This document shows positions 27,011-36,312 of a stretch of DNA of 64,000 bases, piece by piece. This stretch comes from an uncultured Bacilli bacterium (GTDB lineage: Bacteria; Bacillota_I; Bacilli_A; RFN20; CAG-826), in contig CALVOX010000001.1 of the NCBI GenBank assembly GCA_944350425.1, positions 170,212 to 234,211 of the forward strand, written 5' to 3'. The first letter of the stretch is position 1, and each line of letters begins with the position of its first letter. The position numbers were made by a program, and so were the translations under genes. The notes beneath the pieces are model-generated. The model had not been told where the DNA came from, searched no databases, and saw only the letters and a list, made by a program, of their open reading frames with translations.

Positions 27011-28841
27011 CTTTTTCAACTACCTCAAAGCATTCAATAATATCACCTTCATTAATATCATTAAATCCTTTAATTTTAATACCACATTCAAATCCTTCTT
27101 TTACTTCTTTAGCATCGTCTTTAAAACGTTTAAGCGATTCAATATCACCATCATAAATAACAACACCATTACGTAAAACATGGACTTTAGCTTGATTTTT
27201 AATTAAGCCATCAGTAACCATACACCCAGCAATAGTTCCTACCTTTGAAACTTTAAATGTACTTCTAACTTCAGCTTGACCAAGAGATCTTTCAACCATC
27301 TCTTTTTTCATCTTACCTTTAATTGCGCCTTCAACTTCTTCGATTAAAGCATAGATAATTCTATGAAGTCTTATTTCGACACCTTCTTCTTCAGATTTTT
27401 TTCTAACTAAAGCACTTGGTCTAACATTAAAGCCATAAATAATAGCTTTCGATGCACTTCCTAAAAGAATATCACTCTCAGTAATTGCTCCAGGTGCACT
27501 TCTAATAACATTAATTTTTACTTGGTCGTTATTTAATTTTTCTAAGCTAGCTTTAACAGCTTCTGCACTTCCGGTCGAATCAGCTTTAATAATAATATTA
27601 ATAGTAGTCATTTGACCTTCAGAAATCTTATCATATAAATTTTCTAAGGAAGTTACTCCACTATTTGCAGCTCTTTCTTCATTAATCTTCTTAATTCGAC
27701 GTTTTTCAGCAATCTCACGGGCTTGTTTTTCACTTGGGAAAGCCATAAAGTGATCACCAGCTAAAGGAACTTCACTTAAACCAATAACACTAACTGGGGT
27801 AGATGGTCCGGCTTCTTTTAAAACTAATTTATGTTCATTAGTCATTCTTCTAACTTTACCATAAGCTGAACCAACAACGATATAATCTGAAGAATATAAA
27901 GTGCCATTTTGAACTAAAAGAGTAGCTTTAGGGCCTTCACCTTTATCAAGTTCAGCTTCTAAAACTGTACCAATAGCGTATCTATTTGGATTTGCTTTAA
28001 GTTCAAGCATTTCGGCTTCAGTTAAAATAGTTTCTAATAAATTATCGATACCAATCTTCTTTTTAGCTGAAATTTCGCAGGTCATTACATCGCCACCATA
28101 TTTTTCAGCAATAACATTATGTTCCATAAGTTCATTAATAACTTTATCAGGATTTGCTCCTGGAACATCGATTTTATTAATTGCAACAATAATTGGGACA
28201 TTAGCAGCTTTAGCGTGGTCAATTGCTTCAATAGTTTGAGGCATAACACCATCATCTGCTGCAACAACTAAAATTACGATATCAGTAACGCTAGCTCCTC
28301 TACTTCTCATAGCTGAGAAAGCTTCATGTCCTGGAGTATCAATAAAAGTAATTTTTTTACCATTAATTGTTTTTTGATAAGCACCAATTTCTTGAGAGAT
28401 TCCACCAAATTCGCTTGCAGCAACATTTGAATTTCTAATTGCATCAATTAAAGTAGTTTTACCATGGTCAACGTGTCCCATAATAGTAACTACAGGTGGT
28501 CTTTCTTTTAAATTTTCAGGCTTTTCATCAATTTTTAATTTTTCAAAATCTTCTTCATCGATTATTTCTTCTTTTTTGAAGTCAAAACCAAATTCAAGGC
28601 AGATTTCTCCGATCGTATCATCGTCAAGATAATTATTAATTGTAACTAATTTCTTTTGTAAGAATAATTTCTTAATAATATCGGAAGGATTGACGTTAAG
28701 TTCTTTTGCAAGTTCGCCAACAGTTAAAGATTTTGTAAAAACAAAAACTTGATTAGTTACCTTATTTAAATTTTTATTCCTTGTTTGTGAATTTTGAGGA
28801 ATATTAGTTTCACGATTCTTTTTTTTAAAATTCTTATCCAT
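27003..28841 (-). CDS. infB: Translation initiation factor IF-2
   Basis: A 612-residue GTPase that places initiator tRNA on the 30S subunit. A short N-terminal part has one IF2_N-like segment ([19 protein letters not shown]). The G domain has [17 protein letters not shown] and NKID. Domains II-IV follow, with [16 protein letters not shown] near the end. It is a compact form without the long N-terminal extension of Bacillus or E. coli, as in Mollicutes. A strong AAAGGAGGG lies before the ATG. Confidence 0.98.
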   Translation of the reverse strand: MDKNFKKKNRETNIPQNSQTRNKNLNKVTNQVFVFTKSLTVGELAKELNVNPSDIIKKLFLQKKLVTINNYLDDDTIGEICLEFGFDFKKEEIIDEEDFEKLKIDEKPENLKERPPVVTIMGHVDHGKTTLIDAIRNSNVAASEFGGISQEIGAYQKTINGKKITFIDTPGHEAFSAMRSRGASVTDIVILVVAADDGVMPQTIEAIDHAKAANVPIIVAINKIDVPGANPDKVINELMEHNVIAEKYGGDVMTCEISAKKKIGIDNLLETILTEAEMLELKANPNRYAIGTVLEAELDKGEGPKATLLVQNGTLYSSDYIVVGSAYGKVRRMTNEHKLVLKEAGPSTPVSVIGLSEVPLAGDHFMAFPSEKQAREIAEKRRIKKINEERAANSGVTSLENLYDKISEGQMTTINIIIKADSTGSAEAVKASLEKLNNDQVKINVIRSAPGAITESDILLGSASKAIIYGFNVRPSALVRKKSEEEGVEIRLHRIIYALIEEVEGAIKGKMKKEMVERSLGQAEVRSTFKVSKVGTIAGCMVTDGLIKNQAKVHVLRNGVVIYDGDIESLKRFKDDAKEVKEGFECGIKIKGFNDINEGDIIECFEVVEKDE

Positions 28842-28853
28842 TCAAACCCTCCT

Positions 28854-29114
28854 TTATTTCATCTTTAGAAAATTAATCATTCGATCATAAACTTCATCTG
28901 GAACTTTAATTTCTAAAGATCTATCTAAAACTTTCTTCTTTTTAGCAAGAAGTATAGTTTCTTCGCTTTTTTTAATATAAGCCCCTCGACCGTTCATCTT
29001 ATAAGTTGAATCAAGCATTACTTCACCATTTGAAGTTCTTACAACTCTAAAAAGTTCTTCTTTTGGAAGAGATTCTCCGCTAATAAGACATTTTCTCAAA
29101 GGTACTTTCTTCAT
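28854..29114 (-). CDS. rnpM: RNase P modulator RnpM (YlxR/DUF448)
   Basis: An 86-residue YlxR-family protein. The family core is visible: PLRKCLISGESLPKEELFRV followed by NGRGAYIKKSEE. YlxR/RnpM binds RNase P RNA and modulates it in Bacillota. The ATG overlaps the nusA stop by one base and has GAGG eight bases upstream, as expected for the rimP-nusA-ylxR-infB order. The ribosomal L7Ae-like gene often found next is absent here. Confidence 0.93.
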   Translation of the reverse strand: MKKVPLRKCLISGESLPKEELFRVVRTSNGEVMLDSTYKMNGRGAYIKKSEETILLAKKKKVLDRSLEIKVPDEVYDRMINFLKMK

Positions 29115-30868
29115 TATTTATCCTCATAATAATCGTCGTTATCGTATTCTGACCAATCTTCGTCATCATCGTAATAATCGTCTTCATCTTGGTCATCAAG
29201 TTCTCTAAGTTCTTCTTCGGTGTAAATATCCATTTTCTTAATTGGTTTTTTCTCACCGAGATCTTCTTCGATTTTATTTTCTTTCTTTTTGTTATTTTTC
29301 TTAGCTTTAGAAGCTTCTTCTTTTTGTTTTTTCTCTTCTTCTAAAGATTGTTCAAGCATCTCTAAAGTTGTAGTTGTTTTAACTTCTCTAAGTTCAACTG
29401 GTTCAATAACTTTCTTTTTAACTTCAGGAACAATTTCTTCTTTTACTTCTTCCTTAACTTCTTCGTTAACTTTTGTTTCTTCTTCAACAGTTGGTTCTTC
29501 TTCTAAAGAGAATTCTTTAACGTTTTCTTCAACATTAACACTTGGAGTAACGTTAGTTTCAATAGATTCTCCTTCAATAACATTATCGCTTTGTAAACGT
29601 CTAGCTTCACTTTGACGGATGTTATTTTCTCTAAATCTCTTTCTTTCTTCTTCTCTTCTTTCAGCTTCGTCTTCAGCTAAATATTCTTCAATTGGTTTAT
29701 AAGAAGAGATACCTTCTTTTTCCATTTCAGATTCATCTAAAACTTTAATGAAATTAAGTCCAGTTAATCTTCTAGCTAAAGATAAATTTTGACCATGAGT
29801 ACCAACAGCAAGTTTCATTGTTCCATTTCTTGTAATTACAGTTGCTTGGTTATTTTCTTTATCAATATTAATACCAATTACTTCAGCTGGTTTTAAGATT
29901 TCGTATAAATATGCACCTAGATTATGGTGATATAAAATGACATCAACTTTTTCTCTAGAATCTTTAGTATTTCCAAGTTCAGAAACAATTCTTTGAATTC
30001 TTTCACCATTTTTACCAATACAAGCGCCACTTGGATCAACATTTGAGTCATGAGAAAGAACGACGACTTTACTTCTTTTACCAGAAATTCGAGCAATTGC
30101 TTTAATTTCAACTATTCCATCTTGAATTTCGATAACTTCATTTTCAAATAACTTACTTAAAAATTCAGGGCAAGATCTAGAAACATCAATTAAAGAAGCT
30201 TTTTTAGTTTCATCTTTCTTTAAGCCTCTAACATAAACTTTAATTGTATCGCCAGTTTGAAACTTCTCGTCTCCAATTAAATCGTTTCTAAACATTGTAA
30301 CTGTTGTTTTACCTAAATTAACAATTACACTATGAGAATCAGCTTTTTCGACAATACCAGTAACAATTTGACCAATTTTATCTTGGAATTGATCAAGTAA
30401 GATTTCTTTTTCAAATGAAGAAATCTTTTGCTTAAAGTTAGTAATAAAACGATCAACATCTTTTTTAGTTAATGATTCAAAAGGAATTTCTTCATCTAAG
30501 TAATCACCTACTTTAATTGATTTTTTATATTCTCTAGCTTTATCAATACTAATTTCAAGATAATCATCAGTAATATCTTCATCATTTAAAACTTTGTATT
30601 GTCTAAAGAGTTTAATAACAGCTTTATCTAAATCAACATCAACTTTAATTAAAGCTTCTGGAAGTTTAACTTCTTCTTTATCTTTTAAAATAAGTCGATC
30701 AAGTTTTTTAACTCTCGCATTTTTTTGTTCTACTTTATATTCACCTTCAATTTTCTTATTTAAAGCAAGAACAAAAGAATCGACAATTGCCTCTTTAATT
30801 TGTTCTTTAGTTAATCCTTTAACTGAACCAAGTTCACTAACAGCTAAAATGAATGCTTTTTTGCTCAT
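29114..30868 (-). CDS. nusA: Transcription termination/antitermination factor NusA
   Basis: A 584-residue elongation factor. The N-terminal RNAP-binding domain is followed by S1 (VTGIVEKADSHSVIVNLGK) and two KH domains (DPSGACIGKNGERIQRI and AVGTHGQNLSLARRLTG). Beyond residue 390 it carries a long, low-complexity acidic extension rich in Glu and Val and ending in Asp/Tyr repeats, which Bacillus NusA lacks. Extensions of this kind occur in Mollicutes and may be disordered. It follows rimP by 11 bases with AGGAG at its start. Confidence 0.97.
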   Translation of the reverse strand: MSKKAFILAVSELGSVKGLTKEQIKEAIVDSFVLALNKKIEGEYKVEQKNARVKKLDRLILKDKEEVKLPEALIKVDVDLDKAVIKLFRQYKVLNDEDITDDYLEISIDKAREYKKSIKVGDYLDEEIPFESLTKKDVDRFITNFKQKISSFEKEILLDQFQDKIGQIVTGIVEKADSHSVIVNLGKTTVTMFRNDLIGDEKFQTGDTIKVYVRGLKKDETKKASLIDVSRSCPEFLSKLFENEVIEIQDGIVEIKAIARISGKRSKVVVLSHDSNVDPSGACIGKNGERIQRIVSELGNTKDSREKVDVILYHHNLGAYLYEILKPAEVIGINIDKENNQATVITRNGTMKLAVGTHGQNLSLARRLTGLNFIKVLDESEMEKEGISSYKPIEEYLAEDEAERREEERKRFRENNIRQSEARRLQSDNVIEGESIETNVTPSVNVEENVKEFSLEEEPTVEEETKVNEEVKEEVKEEIVPEVKKKVIEPVELREVKTTTTLEMLEQSLEEEKKQKEEASKAKKNNKKKENKIEEDLGEKKPIKKMDIYTEEELRELDDQDEDDYYDDDEDWSEYDNDDYYEDK

Positions 30869-30879
30869 ACTACTTTCTC

Positions 30880-31353
30880 CTAAAATTTAATTGCAAGTCT
30901 TGCTCTATCAATATCACTAATCTTTAAACTAGCATTTATTACTCTAGTTTTAATTTTATAAGTAAGAATGATGGTATTACTTTCTTTATCATAAGAAGAT
31001 ATGATACCTTCTAAGATATTTTCACCTTTATATGGGTGAGATAAATGTAAATTAACATATTTTCCTACATATTTATCTAACTTAGATATATCAATAGGTT
31101 TTTCTGCTCCTAAAGATGAAACATCTAATGTATATGATGTTTCATCTTTATCATCAATTATTTCATCTAAATATGATGATAAATTATCACTAACACTCAC
31201 TATATCATCTAGATTAATACTTTCATCTCTATCTACTATTATTTCTAATGTATTACCTTTTTTATTATCACGTAGATATTTAATTGAATATAAACTATAT
31301 CCTAGTGTCTTTAATCTTTCTTCAATCTTATTTTTAATACCATCAACATCCAT
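30880..31353 (-). CDS. rimP: Ribosome maturation factor RimP
   Basis: A roughly 157-residue 30S assembly factor and first gene of the nusA operon. The N-terminal domain has IKNKIEERLKTLGYSLYSIKY and ENILEGIISSYD; the C-terminal SH3-like part includes the YTLDVSSLGAEKP motif. I chose the ATG at 31353, the only in-frame ATG at the family N-terminus, although the GGGAGG lies 18 bases upstream. The leader contains a terminator-like hairpin. A perfect inverted repeat (31111-31150) lies within the gene. Confidence 0.92.
   Translation of the reverse strand: MDVDGIKNKIEERLKTLGYSLYSIKYLRDNKKGNTLEIIVDRDESINLDDIVSVSDNLSSYLDEIIDDKDETSYTLDVSSLGAEKPIDISKLDKYVGKYVNLHLSHPYKGENILEGIISSYDKESNTIILTYKIKTRVINASLKISDIDRARLAIKF
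31111..31150. repeat. Perfect inverted repeat inside rimP
   Basis: Arms of 15 bp (TAAAGATGAAACATC and complement) are separated by 10 bases within the coding sequence. In mRNA it would form a strong hairpin in the middle of the gene. Confidence 0.85.
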
Positions 31354-31380
31354 ATATTTATCTAATAATGTCCTCCCTTT

Positions 31381-31416
31381 TAAAAAAATAAATGCCCAAA
31401 CTTCAAGTAGGGGCAT
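31381..31416 (-). terminator. Attenuator-like hairpin in the rimP-nusA leader
   Basis: On the minus strand a GATGCCC...GGGCAT hairpin followed by TATTTTTTTA lies directly before the GGGAGG of rimP. Terminators in this leader are known from other Bacillota nusA operons, where NusA autoregulates; that role here is inferred. Confidence 0.7.
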
Positions 31417-31517
31417 CATTCTTTTAAAAATGATAATTAAGTTTAAAATATCTAATATCTAAAATCAAGCATAATCATCATTAATTCTAGCTAAAAAAGA
31501 AATAATAATTATTAATT

Positions 31518-31679
31518 CTATTTAGGTATTATTTCATAATATTCGTAGTAAGTAGAATTTAATTTTAATTCTGCTTGATGTCTAACAAAATAAGAATCTC
31601 CTTCTATTTCTTCACTAAATGAAATAATACCTAAATTATAAGCTTCTTTATTAAGATAATATCTAATTTCGTATCTCAT
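31518..31679 (-). CDS. Small conserved-looking protein of 53 residues
   Basis: The ORF begins MRYEIRYYLNKEAYNLGIIS and ends YYEYYEIIPK. It is rich in Tyr and Glu with no membrane segment, and matches no family I recognise. A TATAAT (31687-31692) lies seven bases before the ATG with no Shine-Dalgarno, the leaderless arrangement seen at other genes here, which supports it as real. It is divergent from the NUDIX gene, with about 90 bases between. Confidence 0.55.
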   Translation of the reverse strand: MRYEIRYYLNKEAYNLGIISFSEEIEGDSYFVRHQAELKLNSTYYEYYEIIPK

Positions 31680-31686
31680 ATTAATT

Positions 31687-31692
31687 ATTATA
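31687..31692 (-). promoter_or_regulatory. -10 box of the 53-residue ORF; leaderless
   Basis: TATAAT on the minus strand is followed by seven bases and the ATG. Confidence 0.55.
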
Positions 31693-31770
31693 TACTATTT
31701 AAAGTCAAACATTTATCATATGCTTTTAGTATTATTAATTAATAAACAATATAAGGTATAGAAACTAAAT

Positions 31771-32250
31771 ATGAACGAAAAAGAATTAATTAAAGAAAAA
31801 TCTTGTGGTGCAGTTATATATAAAGTAGATAAGAATACTAACGCGTTAGTATTCTTAATCTTACATATGAACTTAGGACATTATTCTTTATGTAAAGGAC
31901 ATGTTGTAAAAGAAGATAATAATAATGAAGAAATTACTGCAAGAAGAGAAATTAAAGAAGAAACATCTTTAGATGTAATTCTAGATACTAACTTTAAGGA
32001 AGTAATAACCTATTCTCCTAAAGAAGGTGTTATTAAAGATGTTATCTTCTTTGTAGCACAAGATGTATCTAATATAGATCCTAAAGATAATCATGATAAT
32101 GAAGTTAATAAGTTATATTATCTTCCTTTTAATGAAGCATATAACTTATTAACTTATCCTTCTGATAAAGAAGTATTAAAGAAAGCATATGAGTATATCA
32201 TTAATAATAAATTAGTTAATAATTATACTAGTCAATTCATTTTTATCTAA
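31771..32250 (+). CDS. NUDIX hydrolase
   Basis: A 159-residue NUDIX protein, similar in build to diadenosine-tetraphosphate hydrolases of Bacillota (opening EKSCGAVIYKV). The NUDIX box is recognisable as GHVVKED...REIKEETSL: the RE..EE catalytic core is kept, but three to four residues are inserted between Gly and the first Glu, and the usual Gly after EE is Ser. A 28-bp perfect palindrome lies within codons near residue 22-29. A TATAGA box eight bases before the ATG suggests a leaderless mRNA. The substrate cannot be read from the sequence. Confidence 0.82.
   Translation: MNEKELIKEKSCGAVIYKVDKNTNALVFLILHMNLGHYSLCKGHVVKEDNNNEEITARREIKEETSLDVILDTNFKEVITYSPKEGVIKDVIFFVAQDVSNIDPKDNHDNEVNKLYYLPFNEAYNLLTYPSDKEVLKKAYEYIINNKLVNNYTSQFIFI
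31830..31857. repeat. 28-bp perfect palindrome inside the NUDIX ORF
   Basis: Two 14-bp arms centred on ACGCGT with no loop, in coding sequence. It has the form of a large operator or cruciform, but sits about 60 bases inside the gene. Confidence 0.85.
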
Positions 32251-32685
32251 TAAATTTTTTCTAATATTTAAGCATTGTATTTCTTTTTTGTCTAAATTTC
32301 CAATCGTTAAAAATTAAACTATTAGCTCAATTATCTAAATAATTAACTTCACCTTAAAATTCTTCACCTTCAACTGTTTTGTATTTTTCCATGGTATAAA
32401 TTATCTTACTTTATCCATAAAAACCATTTAATAATCAATAAAAGCCTGATTTACCAAATACTATGCGAATTTATTAAAAAATAAAAAAATAAATTCCGCT
32501 TTAACCCTCCAAAAACGAAAATAAGTATGTTAAAAAATGGAACTTACTATTTTAATTTACGTTTTTAAATAGTAAAAAAATATAGTAAAAGTAGTAAAAA
32601 CGATCGTTTTTCTCTTTTTATGCTATTTGAACATAAAATCATAACAACCTTTTATCAAGCGACTTGTTATAGAAAGAATAATATT
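32251..32685. other. AT-rich intergenic region
   Basis: No ORF of note lies in these 435 bases. Homopolymeric A and T tracts dominate. A 16-bp perfect palindrome, AAAAACGATCGTTTTT, is at 32596-32611. An imperfect AAAGAATA/TATTCTTT hairpin near 32672-32695 overlaps the end of the next gene and may terminate it. Confidence 0.6.
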
Positions 32686-34563
32686 TTATTTATTCTTTTT
32701 TAAATCACTAATTATTTTTTTGATAAATTCTCTCAAATTATTATTTTCGCAGTAAATGAAACAACCTTTTTGACCTCTAGTTAATAACACCTTATAAGTA
32801 TTTCTTATAATAGTATCAGCAAGAAATCTATCTTTACATGATCTTACTCCGCTAGTCTTATCATCTTTGCTTATAGCAATTTGATTAGTAACTACTCTGC
32901 CGCGTTCATAGGCCAAATCTTTTCCAATGAAAACACCAACATAATCAAATTCCATTCCTTGACAAGTATGAATACAACCAATTTCTTCAAAAGAGTTTTT
33001 ATCTATTGCCCATATTGAAGCGTTATTTTCTAGGTTCCATTTTGCTTTAAATCCATAAGGTAAAATTACGTCCCATTCTCCTCTTTTATATTTAACGTTC
33101 CAATCATAGCAATAACCGGCAACCATACGGCATTTATTTCTGACATTATTTAAAGTTCTCAATTCATCTCTTAAATCGTTAGGATTATCAAAAACTCTAA
33201 AATCGTAATCGTCTAAATCTATTGGTATATCGCTATATTCCTTTTTGCCTGTAATAATATCAACCAAATCAATGTATCCATTACTACCATTGCATCTAAA
33301 TTGGGAAGTAAGTTCAAAAGGTTTTGGAGTATCGATAACGGCGCCTAAAGCTTTAGCGTATTCATAAATCAAATTGATAGAATATTTATCTTTAACAGTA
33401 ATTCTTTGATCTTCATCAACAAAAAATATAGAAACCTTACAAGCTCTAATTGCATCTTCAAGTAAATCTTCGCCTTTGTACATAAATGGCTTTTTTTGTA
33501 ATCTATGTGCTTCATCGAATATGCCTACATCAATTGAATTTATAGCTGCAGTTGCAAGAGCATGTGGCGCTCTAATGGCTAGATTAAGATCTACTTCTTT
33601 CTTTGCATTTCCGTTAGATAATAATTTGGAATAGCAATTACGTGGTGTATTGTTTTTAGTTATATAAGATGCATTTAATCTCAATTTTGAAATACAATTT
33701 GCAAGCAAATTAATTGCAAGGACAGATTTACCAGTACCAGGTCCTCCTTTAACAATAAAAACATGTTTCTTATCATCTTTCATGGAATTTTTGATTGATT
33801 TCATTATTAAATCATAAGCAACAACTTGCTCATCAATCATTTTAAATTCTTCATTTCCGCATAACATTGAATCTAGTGAATCTTGTAAATATTTTTGTGG
33901 TTTTATTTTACCATACTCTATTTCATACAAAAGTTGACCATCACTAGACTTAGAATTAACGTATTTTATCAAGAAATTTCTTAGTTTTAAAACGTCATTT
34001 TTTAAAAAGACAGGAGCTTCATTTACCCATTCTTCGTATAATGGATCTTCTAAAACGTTCCTATAAGATTCGTTTAAATTATGCAAATAAGCACAAGGCT
34101 TAATGTTTTTTCTTTCTAGATTAATGTTATCGCAATAATTACTAATCAATGTTTTATAGGAATATGCCTGATATGATGGATGAGGAGTAGGTTCATGACT
34201 TTTTAAGTCCGATAAAACAGAGTGTTCCGAAATATCATCTACTTTTTCGACTTTAGCCCATTGCTTTAATTCAACAATTACTAAATGATTTTCTTTATTT
34301 TGACTTTGGCCTGAAATCATAAAATCTACTCTTTTGGAAGTATTTGGTATGTTGTATTCAACTGCTACATCGCATTCCTTTGATATTTCAGGTGTGTCGA
34401 GAACATCCTTCATAAAATGTAATGAATTGTTCCGTGATCTAACTTCGCTATCTCCGCCGCCAGCTAAATGAAGTTCTCTTAATTTGTCAATTAACATGTC
34501 GGAAATTATATTAAATTTGACATCCTCAATAAAATTTCCTAGTGAATTTTTATATATAATCAT
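32686..34563 (-). CDS. DUF2075 ATPase/helicase with N-terminal nuclease-like domain
   Basis: A 625-residue protein. The N-terminus looks like a PD-(D/E)xK nuclease, with Asp80 in KRVDFMISG and the Glu98-x-Lys100 pair in VIVELKQW. A DUF2075 SF1-type ATPase follows: Walker A VKGGPGTGKSVLA near residue 280, Walker B VGIFDEAHR, and the C-terminal CIHTCQGMEFDYVGV and VLLTRGQKG motifs. Proteins of this build occur in defence islands; nucleic-acid degradation coupled to helicase action is likely but not shown. It lies directly downstream of an IS30 insertion that separates it from the other helicase. No partner is coupled to it. Confidence 0.82.
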   Translation of the reverse strand: MIIYKNSLGNFIEDVKFNIISDMLIDKLRELHLAGGGDSEVRSRNNSLHFMKDVLDTPEISKECDVAVEYNIPNTSKRVDFMISGQSQNKENHLVIVELKQWAKVEKVDDISEHSVLSDLKSHEPTPHPSYQAYSYKTLISNYCDNINLERKNIKPCAYLHNLNESYRNVLEDPLYEEWVNEAPVFLKNDVLKLRNFLIKYVNSKSSDGQLLYEIEYGKIKPQKYLQDSLDSMLCGNEEFKMIDEQVVAYDLIMKSIKNSMKDDKKHVFIVKGGPGTGKSVLAINLLANCISKLRLNASYITKNNTPRNCYSKLLSNGNAKKEVDLNLAIRAPHALATAAINSIDVGIFDEAHRLQKKPFMYKGEDLLEDAIRACKVSIFFVDEDQRITVKDKYSINLIYEYAKALGAVIDTPKPFELTSQFRCNGSNGYIDLVDIITGKKEYSDIPIDLDDYDFRVFDNPNDLRDELRTLNNVRNKCRMVAGYCYDWNVKYKRGEWDVILPYGFKAKWNLENNASIWAIDKNSFEEIGCIHTCQGMEFDYVGVFIGKDLAYERGRVVTNQIAISKDDKTSGVRSCKDRFLADTIIRNTYKVLLTRGQKGCFIYCENNNLREFIKKIISDLKKNK

Positions 34564-34651
34564 ACAAAACCTTTCTCCGATATAATGTAAATTTTAATCA
34601 AAAAATATAGCCTAGTAAACGGAATAATACTTTCTAATCATTATAATTATT

Positions 34652-36288
34652 AAAAATGTCAAATAACAAAGTCAGTGTAAGAAAATAACAAAAAATCAGT
34701 CAAAAAAGTCTTTCATCCTCTTTTGCATTAAAATGTCATAAAATCTAATGATTTTTTTATTATTTTACTTGCAATGAATTTGATATTCGCTTTTTATTAT
34801 TCAAAATATTATAATGTTTCCATAACAAAAGGGACTTTTAATAAATTGTGGCTAAACTTATTAAAAGCTTAAACGCTTATTATTGCTTATGGAGCGTCCC
34901 TTATGTTGCAAACACTATTTTATTAAATCTGGCTTTAAATTGACATTTCTTGGGTTTATTGTGCATATACCAAGAACATTGGCAAAATCAAGCCCAAATC
35001 TCTCTACGAATAACTCGTAGGGAGTTTTGTTATTCAAACATTTTCTTACATAGGAATTGATATTTGAAAACAATAAATTAATTTTTTCTTGTGTCAGATT
35101 TAGTTCGTCTAGCGAAAATCCTTTAGTAATAACAAATCTAATATATTCATGATTTCTTTCGCATTCAGCTTTATCGTTTGACTTATAAGATCTGGTGTAA
35201 AAAGTCTTGCATCTTGATTCGCCGTTTTGATTCGTTTCAATATTTGAAAAAATAATCAAATTCACTACCATTATCACATAGATTAATTTTAAAGATTTCA
35301 TAAAATTTATCTCCAAATTTTTCTTTGAGTTTATTAATTGATTCATTAGTTGATGCTGCAATACCTTTTTTTACCAACAAACCAAACTGAAATATTGTTT
35401 CTGCGTGAGTAATTGTTAAAATCGCTATTTTATCAGTCTTTTTACCAATAACTGAATCATATTGAAACACATTGGCTGTTCCTGCTTTCTTAACTTCAGT
35501 AAGATAGTCTTGATATGTTCTTCCGAATTTATTAGTCGAAACATTATCGATAATAATCGTTCTTTTTTTATATTCTCTTTTATAGGTAACAAACCTAGGT
35601 AATTCGTGACATTTTGCAGTAAAGTAACCATCATATAAGGCTCTTCTAATCGTCATTTCACTACAAATTTTTTGCACGTTTGTTGCAGTGACATAGATAT
35701 GATGCAATCCCTGACCTTTTTTTATTCTTGGAGTGATTTCTTCGTCGATTATTTTAATTTCATCTTCGCTTAATCGTCTACCTCTCCTAGTATTTACCAA
35801 TCTTTTAGTTGCTAGATTATTTGCATATTTAAAATCATAATATCTTTTAAAAGATTTGCATTCCCTGTTTTTTATGCATCCGTTGCATACATATGGGAAA
35901 CTATCTCTTTTTGTACACGGAATTTCCTCAAATTCAATGTGTTTTCCATTTACATAATTTGTTTTAAGCAAACATACTTTTTTACAATGCTCGCAACTTT
36001 TTCTTGTAATAACAATTCGAGAATTCCTTAAGATCTCTCTAATAACAGAACTTTCTTCTTTATCTATTCTAAAAGCAATTTGCTTCAAACTTGCCTGTTT
36101 TAATATACCGGCCAGAATATTTATCCTGTCTTCAAGTGTTATTCTTTTATAGATTGACATTTTTCACCTCCCATATTCTTGATTATTTACGCAATAGAAC
36201 TAACACAAGGGACAAAAATAGGATACAACAAAAAATAGAAACACAAATGTCTCTACTTATTGCACTGACTTTGTTATTTAACATTTTT
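34652..36288 (-). mobile_element. IS30-family insertion sequence
   Basis: Inverted ends of about 26 bp with one mismatch (core CACTGACTTTGTTATTT) lie at 34652-34677 and 36263-36288 and enclose a broken IS30 transposase. Inside the left end, 34829-34903 holds a nested hairpin (AAGGGAC...GTCCCTT around TTTTAATAA/TTATTAAAA). Target duplications are unclear because the flanks are A/T runs. The element sits between two helicase genes reading the same way. Confidence 0.8.
34915..36160 (-). pseudogene. IS30 transposase with a one-base frameshift
   Basis: The first frame (35237-36160) holds the N-terminal helix-turn-helix (ITLEDRINILAGI) and the first two catalytic Asp regions (FQYDSVIGKK and CDNGSEFDYF). 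The second frame (34915-about 35260) holds the remaining catalytic part, KAECERNHEYIRFV. The break is at a run of six T near 35257; removal of one T joins the frames as DYFSNIET. The required shift is +1, which does not fit the usual -1 slippage signals, so mutation or a base-calling error is more likely than programmed frameshifting. Confidence 0.82.
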
Positions 36289-36312
36289 TTTAAAAATAAA
36301 TCTTAAATAAAA

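Noticed and set aside
29289-29615. Plus-strand ORF opposite nusA
   Set aside because: It is the antisense of the low-complexity acidic tail of nusA, and its Ser/Phe-rich composition is the mirror of Glu codons.
35237-35280. Programmed -1 frameshift in the IS30 transposase at TTTTTTC
   Set aside because: Joining the frames needs a +1 shift; a -1 slip enters the wrong frame.
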